Source of the DNA: Sphingomonas canadensis
Lineage (GTDB): Bacteria > Pseudomonadota > Alphaproteobacteria > Sphingomonadales > Sphingomonadaceae
Assembly (NCBI RefSeq): GCF_026013525.1
Contig: NZ_JAPDRA010000003.1
Span: 186,001 to 250,000 of the forward strand
DNA: 64,000 nt
Direction: 5' to 3'
Shown: one piece after another, positions 37,162 through 45,994 of the stretch
Layout of the letters: every line of letters begins with the position of its first letter
Position numbering within the stretch: the first letter of the stretch is position 1
Position numbers and translations under genes: made by a program
The notes under the pieces: generated by a model
Seen by the model: only the letters and a program-made list of their open reading frames with translations
What the model was told of the DNA's origin: nothing
The model's database searches: none

Positions 37162-37785
37162 ATGGATGGAGACGAACAGCGCGCCGCGCTGCGGCTGTTG
37201 GTGCAGGAGAGCGGGGTCAGCCTGGCCGGGCTTTCCGCGCTGATCGGGCGCAACCCCGCCTATCTGCACCAGTACCTCACGCGCGGTTCGCCCCGGCTGC
37301 TGGCGGAGGCGGACCGTGGAGCGCTCGCACGCTTCTTCGGCGTGCCGGAGGCGCGGCTGGGCGGGCCGGAGCCTGCCGGGCTCGTGGCGGTGCCGCGGCT
37401 TGATGTCGGTGCCTCGGCCGGGCCGGGCGCGCTCGTGTCCGGCGAGGCGCGGCGGACGCCGGGCGCGATCGATCCGGGGCTGCTCCGCCAGCTCGGGGTG
37501 TCCGCGGACGCCGCGTCGCTGATCCGGGTCGCTGGCGATTCGATGCTGCCCACGCTGGCGGACGGCGACGAGATACTGGTGGATGGCGGCCGCCGCCGCG
37601 TCGATGCGCGCCCGGCGCTCTACGTGCTGCGGATCGACGGCGAGCTGATGGTCAAGCGGCTGCGCCTGCTGGGGCGCGAGATCGAGGTGGCGAGCGACAA
37701 TCCCGCATGGCCGGTGCGCGCCTGCGCGGCGGGCGCGGCCGAGGTGATCGGCCGCGTGGTATGGCTGGGCCGCGCGCTGGTGTGA
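37162..37785 (+). CDS. S24 family self-cleaving transcriptional repressor
   Basis: 207-residue LexA/CI-like regulator. The N-terminal helix-turn-helix (residues about 10-65, SGVSLAGLSALIGRNPAYLHQYL) is followed by a Peptidase_S24 domain. Visible active-site residues are S127 in AGDSMLPTL and K165 in LMVKRL, and the likely autocleavage site is A86-G87 in VGASAGPG. Such proteins cleave themselves when stimulated by RecA filaments or related signals, which releases repression. It starts next to the ATCCTA operator array and should control itself and the divergent small genes. It differs from canonical LexA in domain order details and lacks the LexA winged helix. Confidence 0.88.
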   Translation: MDGDEQRAALRLLVQESGVSLAGLSALIGRNPAYLHQYLTRGSPRLLAEADRGALARFFGVPEARLGGPEPAGLVAVPRLDVGASAGPGALVSGEARRTPGAIDPGLLRQLGVSADAASLIRVAGDSMLPTLADGDEILVDGGRRRVDARPALYVLRIDGELMVKRLRLLGREIEVASDNPAWPVRACAAGAAEVIGRVVWLGRALV

Positions 37786-37794
37786 GCGGCGGGC

Positions 37795-37974
37795 TCAGCC
37801 GCGCTTGCGGTCCTTGAGCCACAGCAGCGTGGCAACCGCGATGCCGCCGCCTGCGCCGCCCAGCAGTCCGATCGTCGGCTGGCCATAGATCATGCCCACG
37901 ATCGCGCCCGCGATCAGGAACAGCGCGAGCAGCGATCCGCCCGCGACCGGATTGGGAGTGTTCGACGAACTCAT
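37795..37974 (-). CDS. Small transmembrane protein
   Basis: 59-residue ORF, MSSSNTPNPVAGGSLLALFL then IAGAIVGMIYGQPTIGLLGG. It has two hydrophobic stretches (residues about 12-30 and 34-52) and a basic C-terminus (LKDRKRG), typical of a small inner-membrane protein. It is convergent with the S24 repressor (10 bp gap) and has only a weak ribosome-binding site (AGGG). No family with known function. Confidence 0.65.
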   Translation of the reverse strand: MSSSNTPNPVAGGSLLALFLIAGAIVGMIYGQPTIGLLGGAGGGIAVATLLWLKDRKRG

Positions 37975-38162
37975 GCCGTGCCCTGTGCCACGTCCCGGCG
38001 CGGGACGCCACTGTCCCCCGGCGGCACGCGCGATACGCTCCGGCGGCGGCCCGCGCCGGGCCGTTTACCTTCGCGCCCGGCGGTTTCGGAGGAGTCCTGC
38101 GCTTCCGGCACGGCGCGTGCGTATGCGCGCGGCGCGCACGCATGCGCGATCCGGGAGTGCCG

Positions 38163-38375
38163 ATGGAGCAGATGCCTTTCGTAACCGACCGTGAGCAGTT
38201 CGCCGCCGCCGCGCGCCTGATGCGCGATTATGGCGCGGAAGCCGGTCTTGAGGCCGCCGCCCGCGCCGATCACAGCCGCGATCAGGGCAACCACATCCAC
38301 TTCTGCCGCTGGCGCCAGATCGAACGGCTGATCGTGCTGCTGTCGATGCCCTGCGCGGTCGGCACGGTGCATTGA
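38163..38375 (+). CDS. Conserved small hypothetical protein
   Basis: 70-residue soluble ORF, MEQMPFVTDREQFAAAARLM with RDQGNHIHFCRWRQIERLIV. GGGAG lies 6 bp before the ATG at 38163, which selects this start over an upstream ATG. The HFCRWRQIER segment has a single cysteine and two basic clusters. Resembles short sphingomonad proteins of unknown function. Upstream is a GC-rich inverted repeat (GCGTGCGTATGCGC/GCGCACGCATGCGC near 38115-38148) that may fold over its leader. Confidence 0.65.
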   Translation: MEQMPFVTDREQFAAAARLMRDYGAEAGLEAAARADHSRDQGNHIHFCRWRQIERLIVLLSMPCAVGTVH

Positions 38376-38392
38376 GCCGGGGTCGACCGGGT

Positions 38393-38432
38393 TAGAGTCT
38401 GTCCGGTTCAGGCGGCATCGGCCCGCCGGGCC
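38393..38432. repeat. Half copy of the TAG-ended palindromic repeat
   Basis: TAGAGTCTGTCC at 38393 followed by GGTTCAGGCGGCATC matches the reverse complement of the right end of the repeat at 9090-9218 (TAGAGTCTGTCC TGTTCAGGCGGCACC) at all but a few positions. The long arms are absent apart from a short CGGCCCGCCGGGCC. It occupies the space between two convergent genes. Confidence 0.6.
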
Positions 38433-39029
38433 TTACCGCTCCTTGTGCGCCAGCCACACGGTGTGCCCGCCGCTCGCCGCGTCTTCCTGTGCAAAGGCGA
38501 TCACCGCCAGCCCCGCCTGGCGCAGCAGGTCGCGATAGGCCGCCGGGTCCAGGCTCGCGTGATACAGCGCGTCGCCGAACTGGCACCCGGCGCCCTCGCC
38601 ATGCGCCGGCCCGGTGGTGAACAGCAGCACGCCATGGGGCTCCAGCCATTCGCCGAACTTCGCGATCATCGCCGCCTGGTCGTCGGGCGGCAGGTGGAAC
38701 AGGCTGTCCCACGCCAGGATGCCGTGGAAGCGATGCCAGGGCACCACCGTGCGCATGTCCTCGTGCAGCCAGTCCTGGCGGGGAAAGCGCGTGCGGGCCA
38801 GCGCGATCATCCGCCCGGAAACGTCCACGCCGGTCAGCTTGCGCCCCGAATCGATCAGATAGCGCGACACCGGCTCTCCGCCGCCGCAGCCCAGATCCAG
38901 GATATGCCCGCCGCGCGGGACGGCGAGCAGGAAGCGATCGAGCCAGTTGCGTTCGGCAAAACCCGCCCTGCGCGCCTCGTCGAATGCGTGCGCGTGCCGG
39001 TCGTAATGTTCGGCAACCCTGTCGGGCAT
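38433..39029 (-). CDS. SAM-dependent class I methyltransferase
   Basis: 198-residue protein with motif I HILDLGCGGGEPVSRYLID (residues about 42-60), then VDVSGRMIALARTRFP, and FHGILAWDSLFHLPPDDQ in motif II-III. Small-molecule methyltransferase of the UbiE/Methyltransf_25 type with unknown substrate. GAAGGAGAG precedes the ATG at 39029. It shares an intergenic space with the half-copy repeat at its 3' end. Confidence 0.88.
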   Translation of the reverse strand: MPDRVAEHYDRHAHAFDEARRAGFAERNWLDRFLLAVPRGGHILDLGCGGGEPVSRYLIDSGRKLTGVDVSGRMIALARTRFPRQDWLHEDMRTVVPWHRFHGILAWDSLFHLPPDDQAAMIAKFGEWLEPHGVLLFTTGPAHGEGAGCQFGDALYHASLDPAAYRDLLRQAGLAVIAFAQEDAASGGHTVWLAHKER

Positions 39030-39144
39030 ACCTCTCCTTCGCGGCCCCGCGGGCGCCGGTTCTGCCCGGCCGGCCCGGGGCCGCTGCGATAGAGGATACG
39101 CCCCTGCGTGAAGCCTGTCACGCCCGGCCCGGGATCACCCCGGA

Positions 39145-39939
39145 TCAGGCCCGGTATCGCAGCGCCGGCTCGCGGCTGGACAGTCCCGGCGCCATCGCTG
39201 CACGCGCCGCGACCAGCGCCTCCCAGCCGGAGATATCGTGCAGCGGCGGGATGGTCACTGCTTCGCCCCGCTCCAGCCCCAGCAGCGCGGCGTCGACCAG
39301 ATCGCCCACCTCCATCACCATCTCCGGCGGGAACTGGTCGAAGCTGAGCGCGCTGCCTTCCAGGAATTCGGTGCGGGTAAGGCCGGGCAGCACCGCCTGC
39401 ACCTGCACGCCCGTACCCGCCAGATGCGCCGACAGCGATTCGCTCAGCGCCAGGACATGCGCCTTGGTGGCGCTGTAGAGCCCCTCGAACTGTGTCGGCG
39501 CCAGCGCCACGACCGAGGCGAGGTTGACGATCGTGCCGCGCCCGCGCGCGGTGAAGGCGCGGACGGCGGCGGCGGCGAGCTGGGTCGGCGCGGTCACGTT
39601 GAGCGCGATCAGCCCGGCGATCTCCGCATCGCTGGCCGCCGCCAGCCCCTGCATCAGCCCCGCGCCGGCATTGTTGACCAGCAGCGTGACGGCGGCATCG
39701 CCCTCGATCCGCGCGGCCACCCGCGCCACCGCGGCGGGATCGGTCAGGTCGGCGGGCAGCGTCTCCACTGTGCGGCCGGTCTCGGCGCGGATATTGTCCG
39801 CCAGCACGTCCAGCCGGGCCGCGTTGCGCGCGACCAATACCAGATCGTGCCCGCGCCGCGCGAGCCGCCCGGCATAGGCCGCGCCGATGCCGGAGGATGC
39901 GCCGGTAACGATGGCGGTGCCGTTGAACTTATGCGTCAT
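39145..39939 (-). CDS. SDR family NAD(P)-dependent oxidoreductase
   Basis: 264-residue classical short-chain dehydrogenase. The cofactor motif is TGASSGIGAAYAGRL (residues about 12-26), followed by NNAGAGLM, and the catalytic serine and tyrosine are in NLASVVALAPTQFEGLYSATKAHVLAL (YSATK). Substrate unknown. It is divergent from the HxlR regulator at 40015, a common arrangement in which the regulator controls the oxidoreductase. Confidence 0.92.
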   Translation of the reverse strand: MTHKFNGTAIVTGASSGIGAAYAGRLARRGHDLVLVARNAARLDVLADNIRAETGRTVETLPADLTDPAAVARVAARIEGDAAVTLLVNNAGAGLMQGLAAASDAEIAGLIALNVTAPTQLAAAAVRAFTARGRGTIVNLASVVALAPTQFEGLYSATKAHVLALSESLSAHLAGTGVQVQAVLPGLTRTEFLEGSALSFDQFPPEMVMEVGDLVDAALLGLERGEAVTIPPLHDISGWEALVAARAAMAPGLSSREPALRYRA

Positions 39940-39975
39940 GGTCGGGAAATCCTTGTCCTGGGGGATGGCGAAGAG

Positions 39976-40003
39976 GTAACTTGCATTTCGCTATCTAGTA
40001 ACT
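39976..40003. promoter_or_regulatory. Possible HxlR binding region
   Basis: Two GTAACT direct repeats (39976-39981 and 39998-40003) sit 22 bp apart, about two helical turns, in the 75-bp spacer between the SDR gene and the HxlR gene. Their position next to both starts suggests regulator binding. HxlR sites described elsewhere are often inverted repeats, so this is tentative. Confidence 0.4.
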
Positions 40004-40014
40004 ATCAATCCGAT

Positions 40015-40488
40015 ATGGACTCAGAAAAACTATGCGCCGGCCAATGTCCGGTAGCGCGCGCGCTGGCCCGGGCGGGGGATACGTGGAGCATGCTGATCCT
40101 GCGCGACGCCGGGCGGGGGCTGACGCGCTACGATCAATTCCGTGCGAATCTGGGCATCGCGCCCAACATCCTCGCAAGCCGTCTCAAGTCGCTCACCGCC
40201 GCCGGGCTGCTGGAGAAGCGCCGGTATAGCGATCGCCCGGTGCGGCACGAATATGTGCTTTCGGATAGTGGACGCGATTTCCTGCCGGTGCTGCTCGCGC
40301 TCGGCGCCTGGGGCGCGCGGCATTTCGGCGAGGGTGGGGTGGCGCACCATGTCGATGCCGCCACGGGCGCGCGCGTCCGCCCGGTGGTGGTCGATGCGGG
40401 GACGGGCGCGCCGATCGGCAGCCGCCCGCTGCGGCTCGTGCCTCCCGGAGAGGAGGGCGGCGCGCGCCGGGGCTGGCTGCTCGATTGA
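40015..40488 (+). CDS. HxlR family winged-helix transcriptional regulator
   Basis: 157-residue regulator with the HxlR signature: CPVARALARAGDTWSMLILRDA, then RYDQFRANLGIAPNILASRLKSL and GLLEKRRYSDRPVRHEYVLSD. It contains two N-terminal cysteines (C7, C11) that could sense redox or electrophiles, as in other HxlR members such as YodB. An extra C-terminal segment of about 40 residues follows the core. Probably regulates the divergent SDR gene. The ATG at 40015 opens the conserved N-terminus MDSEKLCAGQCPVARAL. Confidence 0.9.
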   Translation: MDSEKLCAGQCPVARALARAGDTWSMLILRDAGRGLTRYDQFRANLGIAPNILASRLKSLTAAGLLEKRRYSDRPVRHEYVLSDSGRDFLPVLLALGAWGARHFGEGGVAHHVDAATGARVRPVVVDAGTGAPIGSRPLRLVPPGEEGGARRGWLLD

Positions 40489-40597
40489 ACGTTCCGGCCC
40501 CGCGGAGATGCGGCTGAGGCAGGGGCATTATACGCCTCTCTCCCGGCGCTCGCCGGGCAAGGGATTCGAGACCTGAGCAAGGCGCGCTTCATTTGAT

Positions 40598-40683
40598 CCG
40601 TTCGCCCTGAGTTTGTCGAAGGGCCCTCGCCGTCGGCGATACGCTCGTGGATGGATGCCCTTCGACGGGCTCAGGGCGAACGG
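40598..40683. repeat. Palindromic sphingomonad repeat pair, copy 2
   Basis: Arms 40598-40624 (CCGTTCGCCCTGAG...) and 40657-40683 (reverse complement) are 27 bp each with a 32-bp centre, matching the pair at 1387-1471. It lies between the convergent HxlR and TPP-enzyme genes and may act as a bidirectional hairpin. No flanking duplication is evident here, unlike copy 1. Confidence 0.87.
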
Positions 40684-40716
40684 CTGAGGAGAATGACCCA
40701 GGCGTGAGGCGCCGCC

Positions 40717-42375
40717 CTAACGCGCCCGGATCGCGCTGATCGTCGTCAGCGGGTTGATCACCTCGACATCGGTTTTCAGGTGCAGCAGCCGCAGCCCGCT
40801 CCGCTCCAGCGCGCGGCCCAGCGCGGGGGCGAATTCCGCGGTCGTCTCCACCGTCTCGGCCCAGCCGCCATAGGCGCGCGCCAGCGCCGCGAAGTCGGGG
40901 TTGCTGAGCCGCGTGCCCGAAAGCCGCGCGGGATATTCGCGTTCCTGATGCATGCGGATTGTGCCGAAGGCGGAATTGTCGACCAGGATCACGATCAGGC
41001 TCGCGCCGTGCTGCACCGCCGTCGCCAGTTCCTGCCCGTTCATCAGGAAATCGCCGTCGCCGGCCACCGCCACCACGCTGCGCCCCGGCGCGCGGATCGC
41101 CGCCGCCACCGCCGCGGGCACGCCATAGCCCATCGCGCCGCAGGTCGGGGCAAGCTGGGTGGGCTGCGGCCCATAGCGCCAGTAGCGGTGCCACCAGGCG
41201 GAGAAATTGCCCGCGCCGTTGCAGATGATCGTATCCGCCGGCATCGCCTCGCGCATCGCCAGCACGCACTGGCCCAGGTCCAGCGTCACGCCCTCGCGCG
41301 GCTTGGGCGTGGACCATTCGAGCCACTCGGCATGAGCCTCCGCGCCGCCCGGGAAGGGCGTGTCGAGAGGGCGCATGCTCGACAGCATGTCGGCGAACAC
41401 GTTCACTTCGCAGCACACCGGCAGGTCGGCGTGATAGACCCTGTTGAGCTCGTCGGCGTCGGGATGGACGTGGATCAGCGTCTGGCCCGGATGATCCGGC
41501 GTTACGAGCGCGTAGCCGTCGGTGGTCGCCTCGCCGAGCCGCGCGCCGACCACCAGCAACAGATCGGCATCCTTGATCCGCTGGACGAGCTTGGGGTTGG
41601 GGCCGTAGCCGAGGTTGCCCGCCCACACCGGCGAACTGTTGACGATGGCGTCCTGGCGGCGGAATGCCCCGGCGACCGGGATGCCCCAGCGCTCGGCGAA
41701 GGTGGCGAAATGGAGGCCCGCCGAACGGTCCCAACCCGCGCCGCCGACGATCGCGACCGGGCGCTTCGCGGCACGGATACGCTCGACGATCTGGCGCGCG
41801 GGCTCCTCCGTCGAATCCGGCATCAACGGTTGAGGCAGGCTCACCGGACGATCGATGGCCTCCACCACGTCGCACAACATGTCCTCGGGCAGCGCGATCA
41901 CCACCGGGCCGGGGCGGCCCGAGGTCGCCGTCCAGAAGGCCCGCGCGACATATTCGGGGATGCGTGCCGCATCCTCGATCCGCGTCGCCCATTTGGCCAG
42001 CGGGCCGAACATCGCGGGGAAATCCACCTCCTGGAATCCCTCGCGGTCGCGCATGCCGCGGTCCACGTCGCCGATGAACAGGATCATCGGGATCGAATCC
42101 TGCATCGCCACATGCACGCCGATGCTGGCGTTGGTCGCGCCCGGCCCGCGCGTGACGAAGCACACGCCGGGCCTGCCGGTCATCGACGCATCGGCGCAGG
42201 CCATGAACGCCGCCCCGCCTTCCTGGCGGCAGGTGACCATGTCGATCGCGGGCACGTCGTGCAGCGCGTCGAGCACCGCGAGGAAGCTTTCGCCCGGCAC
42301 CTGGAATATCCGGTCGCATCCCTGCGCCACCAGATTGTCGACGAGGATGCGGCCGCCGGTTCGTTTCGAAGTCAC
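40717..42375 (-). CDS. Thiamine pyrophosphate-dependent enzyme (acetolactate synthase-like)
   Basis: 552-residue ThDP enzyme of the acetolactate synthase/benzoylformate decarboxylase superfamily. It has three domains: an N-terminal Pyr domain with the cofactor-activating E29 in FQVPGESFLAVL, a central Rossmann-like domain (VAIVGGAGWDRSAG) and a C-terminal PP domain with the ThDP motif GDGDFLMNGQELATA near residue 432. No regulatory subunit lies nearby, so it is probably not anabolic IlvB, and its substrate is unknown. A GTG start at 42375 is preferred because GGAGAGAGAAACC precedes it; an ATG at 42399 is an alternative. Divergent from the GST gene. Confidence 0.9.
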   Translation of the reverse strand: MTSKRTGGRILVDNLVAQGCDRIFQVPGESFLAVLDALHDVPAIDMVTCRQEGGAAFMACADASMTGRPGVCFVTRGPGATNASIGVHVAMQDSIPMILFIGDVDRGMRDREGFQEVDFPAMFGPLAKWATRIEDAARIPEYVARAFWTATSGRPGPVVIALPEDMLCDVVEAIDRPVSLPQPLMPDSTEEPARQIVERIRAAKRPVAIVGGAGWDRSAGLHFATFAERWGIPVAGAFRRQDAIVNSSPVWAGNLGYGPNPKLVQRIKDADLLLVVGARLGEATTDGYALVTPDHPGQTLIHVHPDADELNRVYHADLPVCCEVNVFADMLSSMRPLDTPFPGGAEAHAEWLEWSTPKPREGVTLDLGQCVLAMREAMPADTIICNGAGNFSAWWHRYWRYGPQPTQLAPTCGAMGYGVPAAVAAAIRAPGRSVVAVAGDGDFLMNGQELATAVQHGASLIVILVDNSAFGTIRMHQEREYPARLSGTRLSNPDFAALARAYGGWAETVETTAEFAPALGRALERSGLRLLHLKTDVEVINPLTTISAIRAR

Positions 42376-42498
42376 GGTTTCTCTCTCCAATTCCCCCATC
42401 GCTACAGCGCCGCGCGCCGCGAAGAAAGTGCCCGGGCGGGGCTTGCCCGCCTCGCCATGCGCGTAATAATGTTGCGCAACCCAGAACCGAGGTGCCCC

Positions 42499-43245
42499 AT
42501 GCTCGTCGTCGGCAGCTATGTATCGCCCTATGCGCGCAAGGTGGTGGTGGCGCTCACGCTGAAGGGCGTCGCGCATGAGGTGGATCCGATCACGCCCTTC
42601 TACGGCAGCGACGAATTCTCGCGGATCAGCCCGCTGCGGCGCATCCCGGTGCTGATCGACGGTGATCTGGTGCTCAACGATTCGACCGTGATCTGCGAAT
42701 ATATCGAGGAAACCTGGCCGGAACCGCCGCTGATGCCGCGCAGCCCCCGGGACCGCGCACGCGCGCGCTGGCTGGAGGAATATGCCGACAGCCGGCTGGG
42801 CGATCTGATCATCTGGCGCTTCTTCTTCGCGCTCTCGGTCGCGCCGCGCGTGTTCAAGCGCGACGCCGATCCCGCCGCCATCGCCCGGGTGCGCGACGTG
42901 GAGCTGCCGGAGGTGATGGACTGGATCGAGGCCCAGGCGCCCGCCGAGGGCTTCCTGTTCGGCCATATCTGCACCGCCGACATCACCTATGGCGCGTTCT
43001 TCCGCAACGCCGCGCTGGTGGGGTGGACGATCGATCCGGATCGCTGGCCGCGCGCCGCCGCCTGGATCGCGCGGGTGTGGGCGGTTCCGGCGTTCGCCAC
43101 CACCATCGCCTATGAACAGGCGATCGTGAGCACGCGCAACGACGAGCGCCGCGCCGCGCTGGAGGCCGCCGGCGCCCGGCTGTCGGAACACAGCTATGGC
43201 GAGCGCAGCCCGCGCGCCAGCATCATGCTCGAACAGGCGCGCTGA
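42499..43245 (+). CDS. Glutathione S-transferase family protein
   Basis: 248-residue cytosolic GST-like protein. The thioredoxin-fold N-terminal domain has the opening YVSPYARKVVVALTLKGV, RIPVLIDGDLVLNDSTVICEYIEE (GSH gamma-glutamyl contact, with the family's ES/DS motif as NDST), and an all-helical C-terminal domain. Substrate unknown; may detoxify or isomerise electrophiles. The ATG at 42499 follows CGAGG. Upstream (43246-43374, on its 3' side) is the leader of scoA. Confidence 0.9.
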   Translation: MLVVGSYVSPYARKVVVALTLKGVAHEVDPITPFYGSDEFSRISPLRRIPVLIDGDLVLNDSTVICEYIEETWPEPPLMPRSPRDRARARWLEEYADSRLGDLIIWRFFFALSVAPRVFKRDADPAAIARVRDVELPEVMDWIEAQAPAEGFLFGHICTADITYGAFFRNAALVGWTIDPDRWPRAAAWIARVWAVPAFATTIAYEQAIVSTRNDERRAALEAAGARLSEHSYGERSPRASIMLEQAR

Positions 43246-43374
43246 CCGCGGACTGCCCGTCCTGCCGGATGGGCGACCCAGGCGGCACTCAAAGTTGAAT
43301 AGCGATTCAGGTTTGCTTGACCGCTCCCGTTTCGGGCGATTATCGCGAAACCGGTCAGCAGGAGAGTCGCCCGC

Positions 43375-44094
43375 GTGAACAAGCTCTATCCCAATGCCGC
43401 CGCAGCGCTGGAAGGCCTGCTTTCCGATGGGATCACCATCTGCGCGGGCGGTTTCGGCCTGTGCGGCATCCCCGAGCGGCTGATCGACGCGATCCAGGCC
43501 TCGGGCGTCACCGGCCTCACCATCGCCAGCAACAACGCGGGCATCGACGGCGAGGGACTGGGCAAGCTGCTGCGCAGCCGCCAGGTCAAGAAGATGATCT
43601 CCTCCTATGTTGGCGAGAACAAGGAATTCGAGCGCCAGTATCTCGCCGGCGAGCTGGAGGTGGAGTTCTGTCCCCAGGGCACGCTGGCCGAGCGCTGCCG
43701 CGCGGGCGGGGCGGGCATCCCCGGCTTCTACACCAAGACGGGCGTGGGCACGCTGGTGGCCGAGGGCAAGGAGACCAAGGTCTTCGACGGCCAGGAATAT
43801 ATCCTGGAGCGCGGCATCCGTGCCGACCTGTCGATCATCAAGGGCTGGAAGGCGGACGAGGCCGGCAACCTGGTGTTCCGCAAGACCGCGCGCAACTTCA
43901 ACCAGCCGATGGCCAGCGCGGGCCGCGTGTGCATCGCGGAGGTGGAGGAGGTGGTGCCCGTCGGCAGCCTCGATCCCGATCAGATCCACCTGCCCGGCAT
44001 CTATGTGAACCGCATGATCGTGGGCGCCCCCTACGACAAGAAGATCGAGTTCCGCACCACCCGCCCCCGCGCCGAGAGCACGGAGGCCGCGTGA
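43375..44094 (+). CDS. scoA: 3-oxoacid CoA-transferase subunit A
   Basis: 239-residue alpha subunit of succinyl-CoA:3-ketoacid CoA transferase, which moves CoA from succinyl-CoA to acetoacetate. The glycine-rich GGFGLCGIPERLIDAI near residues 25-40 and SNNAGIDGEGLGKLL are typical, as are GAGIPGFYTKTGVGT and RMIVGAPYDKKIEF. The start is GTG (43375). The partner scoB follows, but a phosphatase gene is inserted between them. The stop overlaps the next start by one base. Confidence 0.94.
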   Translation: MNKLYPNAAAALEGLLSDGITICAGGFGLCGIPERLIDAIQASGVTGLTIASNNAGIDGEGLGKLLRSRQVKKMISSYVGENKEFERQYLAGELEVEFCPQGTLAERCRAGGAGIPGFYTKTGVGTLVAEGKETKVFDGQEYILERGIRADLSIIKGWKADEAGNLVFRKTARNFNQPMASAGRVCIAEVEEVVPVGSLDPDQIHLPGIYVNRMIVGAPYDKKIEFRTTRPRAESTEAA

Positions 44095-45272
44095 TGCGCC
44101 GCGCCGGAGCGCTGGCGCTGACCCTTGGGCTCGCCCCTGCGCTTTCGGGCTGTATCGCGGCTGCGGTCGCGGTGCCGCTGGCGGCGGCGGGGACGATCAC
44201 CAAGTCGCGGCTGGACGGCGCATCGGAACGCACCGCCGAACGTGGCGGTCAGACCGCGCCCGCTCCCGCGCCGGCCGCCTCCGATCCGCTCCCCTCGGCC
44301 GCGCCCGCGCCGCTGGGGCCGCCGGTCCAGGCGCCGGAGGGCGTGGTCGCGGGCGTGGTCAGCGGGCCGCTGCCCGCGCCGGGCGGCCCCGCGCCGCTGC
44401 TCGCCGGCCAGGCCGCTCCGCCTTCGGCACCGCCGCCGGGGATGCAGTATCTCTATGGCTCGGGCGAGGGCGCGGCGCTGTCGCTCCAGGCCTATCAGAT
44501 GCTGTGGAGCTATCTTTCGGCGCGTGCGAAGGATCGCAAGGCGGGGCTGGACATCCGCGGCGTGGTTCTCGCCCGCGACGGTTCGCTTGAGGTGCCCCGG
44601 TTCGTTCCCTGCGGCACCAAGCCGCTGGCCGCCGTGTTCGACATCGACGAAACGGTGCTGCTCAACCTGGGCTATGAAGCCGATGAGGCGCGGCGCGGCG
44701 CTGGGTATGACGACGATCGCTGGCGCCGCTGGGAAGCGACCGGCGCGCCGCAGGTGGCGGCCGTGCCCGGCGCGGCCGAGACGATCGACGCCGCGCGCCG
44801 CGCGGGAATCGTGATCGTCTTCAACTCCAACCGGTCTCAGGCGAACACCGCCGGCACGATCGCCGCGCTGCAGGCGGCGGGGCTGGGCAGCGCCGAGCCC
44901 GGCAAGACGCTGTGGCTGCGCGAGGACGGCTTCGGCAAGAGCGGCAAGGATTCGCGCCGCTGGGAGATCGCCGAGAAATATTGCGTGGTGGCGCTGGTCG
45001 GCGACCAGCTCGGCGATTTCAGCGACCTGTTCAACCCCGGCGGCGTGCCAGTGCCCGTCCGGCGCAACATGGCGAGCGAGACGATGGTCTCCGCAATGTG
45101 GGGATCGGGATGGTTCCTGCTGCCCAACCCCGTCTATGGCACCGGGCTGCACGGCAGCTTCGACGACGTGTTCCCGCGCGACAAGCGCTGGATCGACCCC
45201 GCCGACATCAAGGATCAGCCCGCGGCGCCCCCGGCGCCGGCCGCGGCCAGCAATGAGGAAGGATCGAACTGA
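44094..45272 (+). CDS. Lipoprotein acid phosphatase, class B/HAD type (e(P4)-like)
   Basis: 392-residue outer-membrane-type lipoprotein phosphatase. The lipobox LSGC (cysteine near residue 19) follows a hydrophobic leader. A long P/A-rich linker (residues about 50-115) precedes the HAD-type acid phosphatase domain with D183-I-D185-E-T in [22 protein letters not shown] and [15 protein letters not shown]. Members release phosphate from nucleotides or NMN in the periplasm. It is placed between the two subunits of the CoA transferase and shares overlapping start/stop codons with both, so it is part of the operon. That is functionally puzzling. Confidence 0.88.
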   Translation: MRRAGALALTLGLAPALSGCIAAAVAVPLAAAGTITKSRLDGASERTAERGGQTAPAPAPAASDPLPSAAPAPLGPPVQAPEGVVAGVVSGPLPAPGGPAPLLAGQAAPPSAPPPGMQYLYGSGEGAALSLQAYQMLWSYLSARAKDRKAGLDIRGVVLARDGSLEVPRFVPCGTKPLAAVFDIDETVLLNLGYEADEARRGAGYDDDRWRRWEATGAPQVAAVPGAAETIDAARRAGIVIVFNSNRSQANTAGTIAALQAAGLGSAEPGKTLWLREDGFGKSGKDSRRWEIAEKYCVVALVGDQLGDFSDLFNPGGVPVPVRRNMASETMVSAMWGSGWFLLPNPVYGTGLHGSFDDVFPRDKRWIDPADIKDQPAAPPAPAAASNEEGSN

Positions 45273-45937
45273 TGCCCCAGGACAGCAAGGGCTGGACCCG
45301 CGACCAGATGGCGGCCCGCGCCGCGCAGGAGCTTGAGGACGGCTTCTACGTCAACCTCGGCATCGGCATCCCCACGCTGGTGGCGAACCACATTCCGGAG
45401 GGCGTGGACGTGACGCTCCAGTCCGAGAACGGCATGCTCGGCATCGGGCCGTTCCCCTATGACGACGAAGTGGACCCGGACCTGATCAACGCCGGCAAGC
45501 AGACGATCAGCGAGCTGCCCCAGTCGGTCTATTTCGGTTCGGACCAGAGCTTCGCGATGATCCGCGGCGGCCATATCGACCTCACCGTGCTGGGCGCGAT
45601 GGAGGTTAGCGAGGGCGGCGACATCGCCAACTGGATGATCCCGGGCAAGATGATCAAGGGCATGGGCGGCGCGATGGACCTGGTCGCGGGCGTCAAGAAG
45701 ATCATCGTGGTGATGGAGCACAACTCCAAGAACGGCGATCCCAAGTTCGTGCCCGCCTGCGATCTGCCGCTCACCGGCAGGAATGTGGTGGACATGATCA
45801 TCACCGATCTGGCGGTGTTCGTGCGCCCCGATCACGACAGCGCGTTCCGCCTGATCGAGCTGGCGCCCGGCGTGACCGAGGAGGAAGTGGCGGCCAAGAC
45901 CACCGCGCGTTATGAGGTGGCGCTGGCCACGGCCTGA
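45272..45937 (+). CDS. scoB: 3-oxoacid CoA-transferase subunit B
   Basis: 221-residue beta subunit of the SCOT-type CoA transferase. The catalytic glutamate is E52 in [71 protein letters not shown] and [18 protein letters not shown] confirm the family. It forms the active enzyme with scoA, 1.2 kb upstream. The ATG overlaps the phosphatase stop by one base (TGATG). Links acetoacetate from PHB breakdown to acetoacetyl-CoA for the thiolase. Confidence 0.95.
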   Translation: MPQDSKGWTRDQMAARAAQELEDGFYVNLGIGIPTLVANHIPEGVDVTLQSENGMLGIGPFPYDDEVDPDLINAGKQTISELPQSVYFGSDQSFAMIRGGHIDLTVLGAMEVSEGGDIANWMIPGKMIKGMGGAMDLVAGVKKIIVVMEHNSKNGDPKFVPACDLPLTGRNVVDMIITDLAVFVRPDHDSAFRLIELAPGVTEEEVAAKTTARYEVALATA

Positions 45938-45994
45938 TCTCGCCCATCCGGGGCGGCGTTGACGCTGTGGCGGGCGAGGCGTAGCCTCCCCGCC

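Noticed and set aside
40717-43989. A frame of more than 1000 codons that joins the TPP enzyme to sequence upstream of its start
   Set aside because: The part upstream of 42375 has no homology, lies opposite the GST and scoA genes, and lacks a ribosome-binding site. The enzyme is complete without it.
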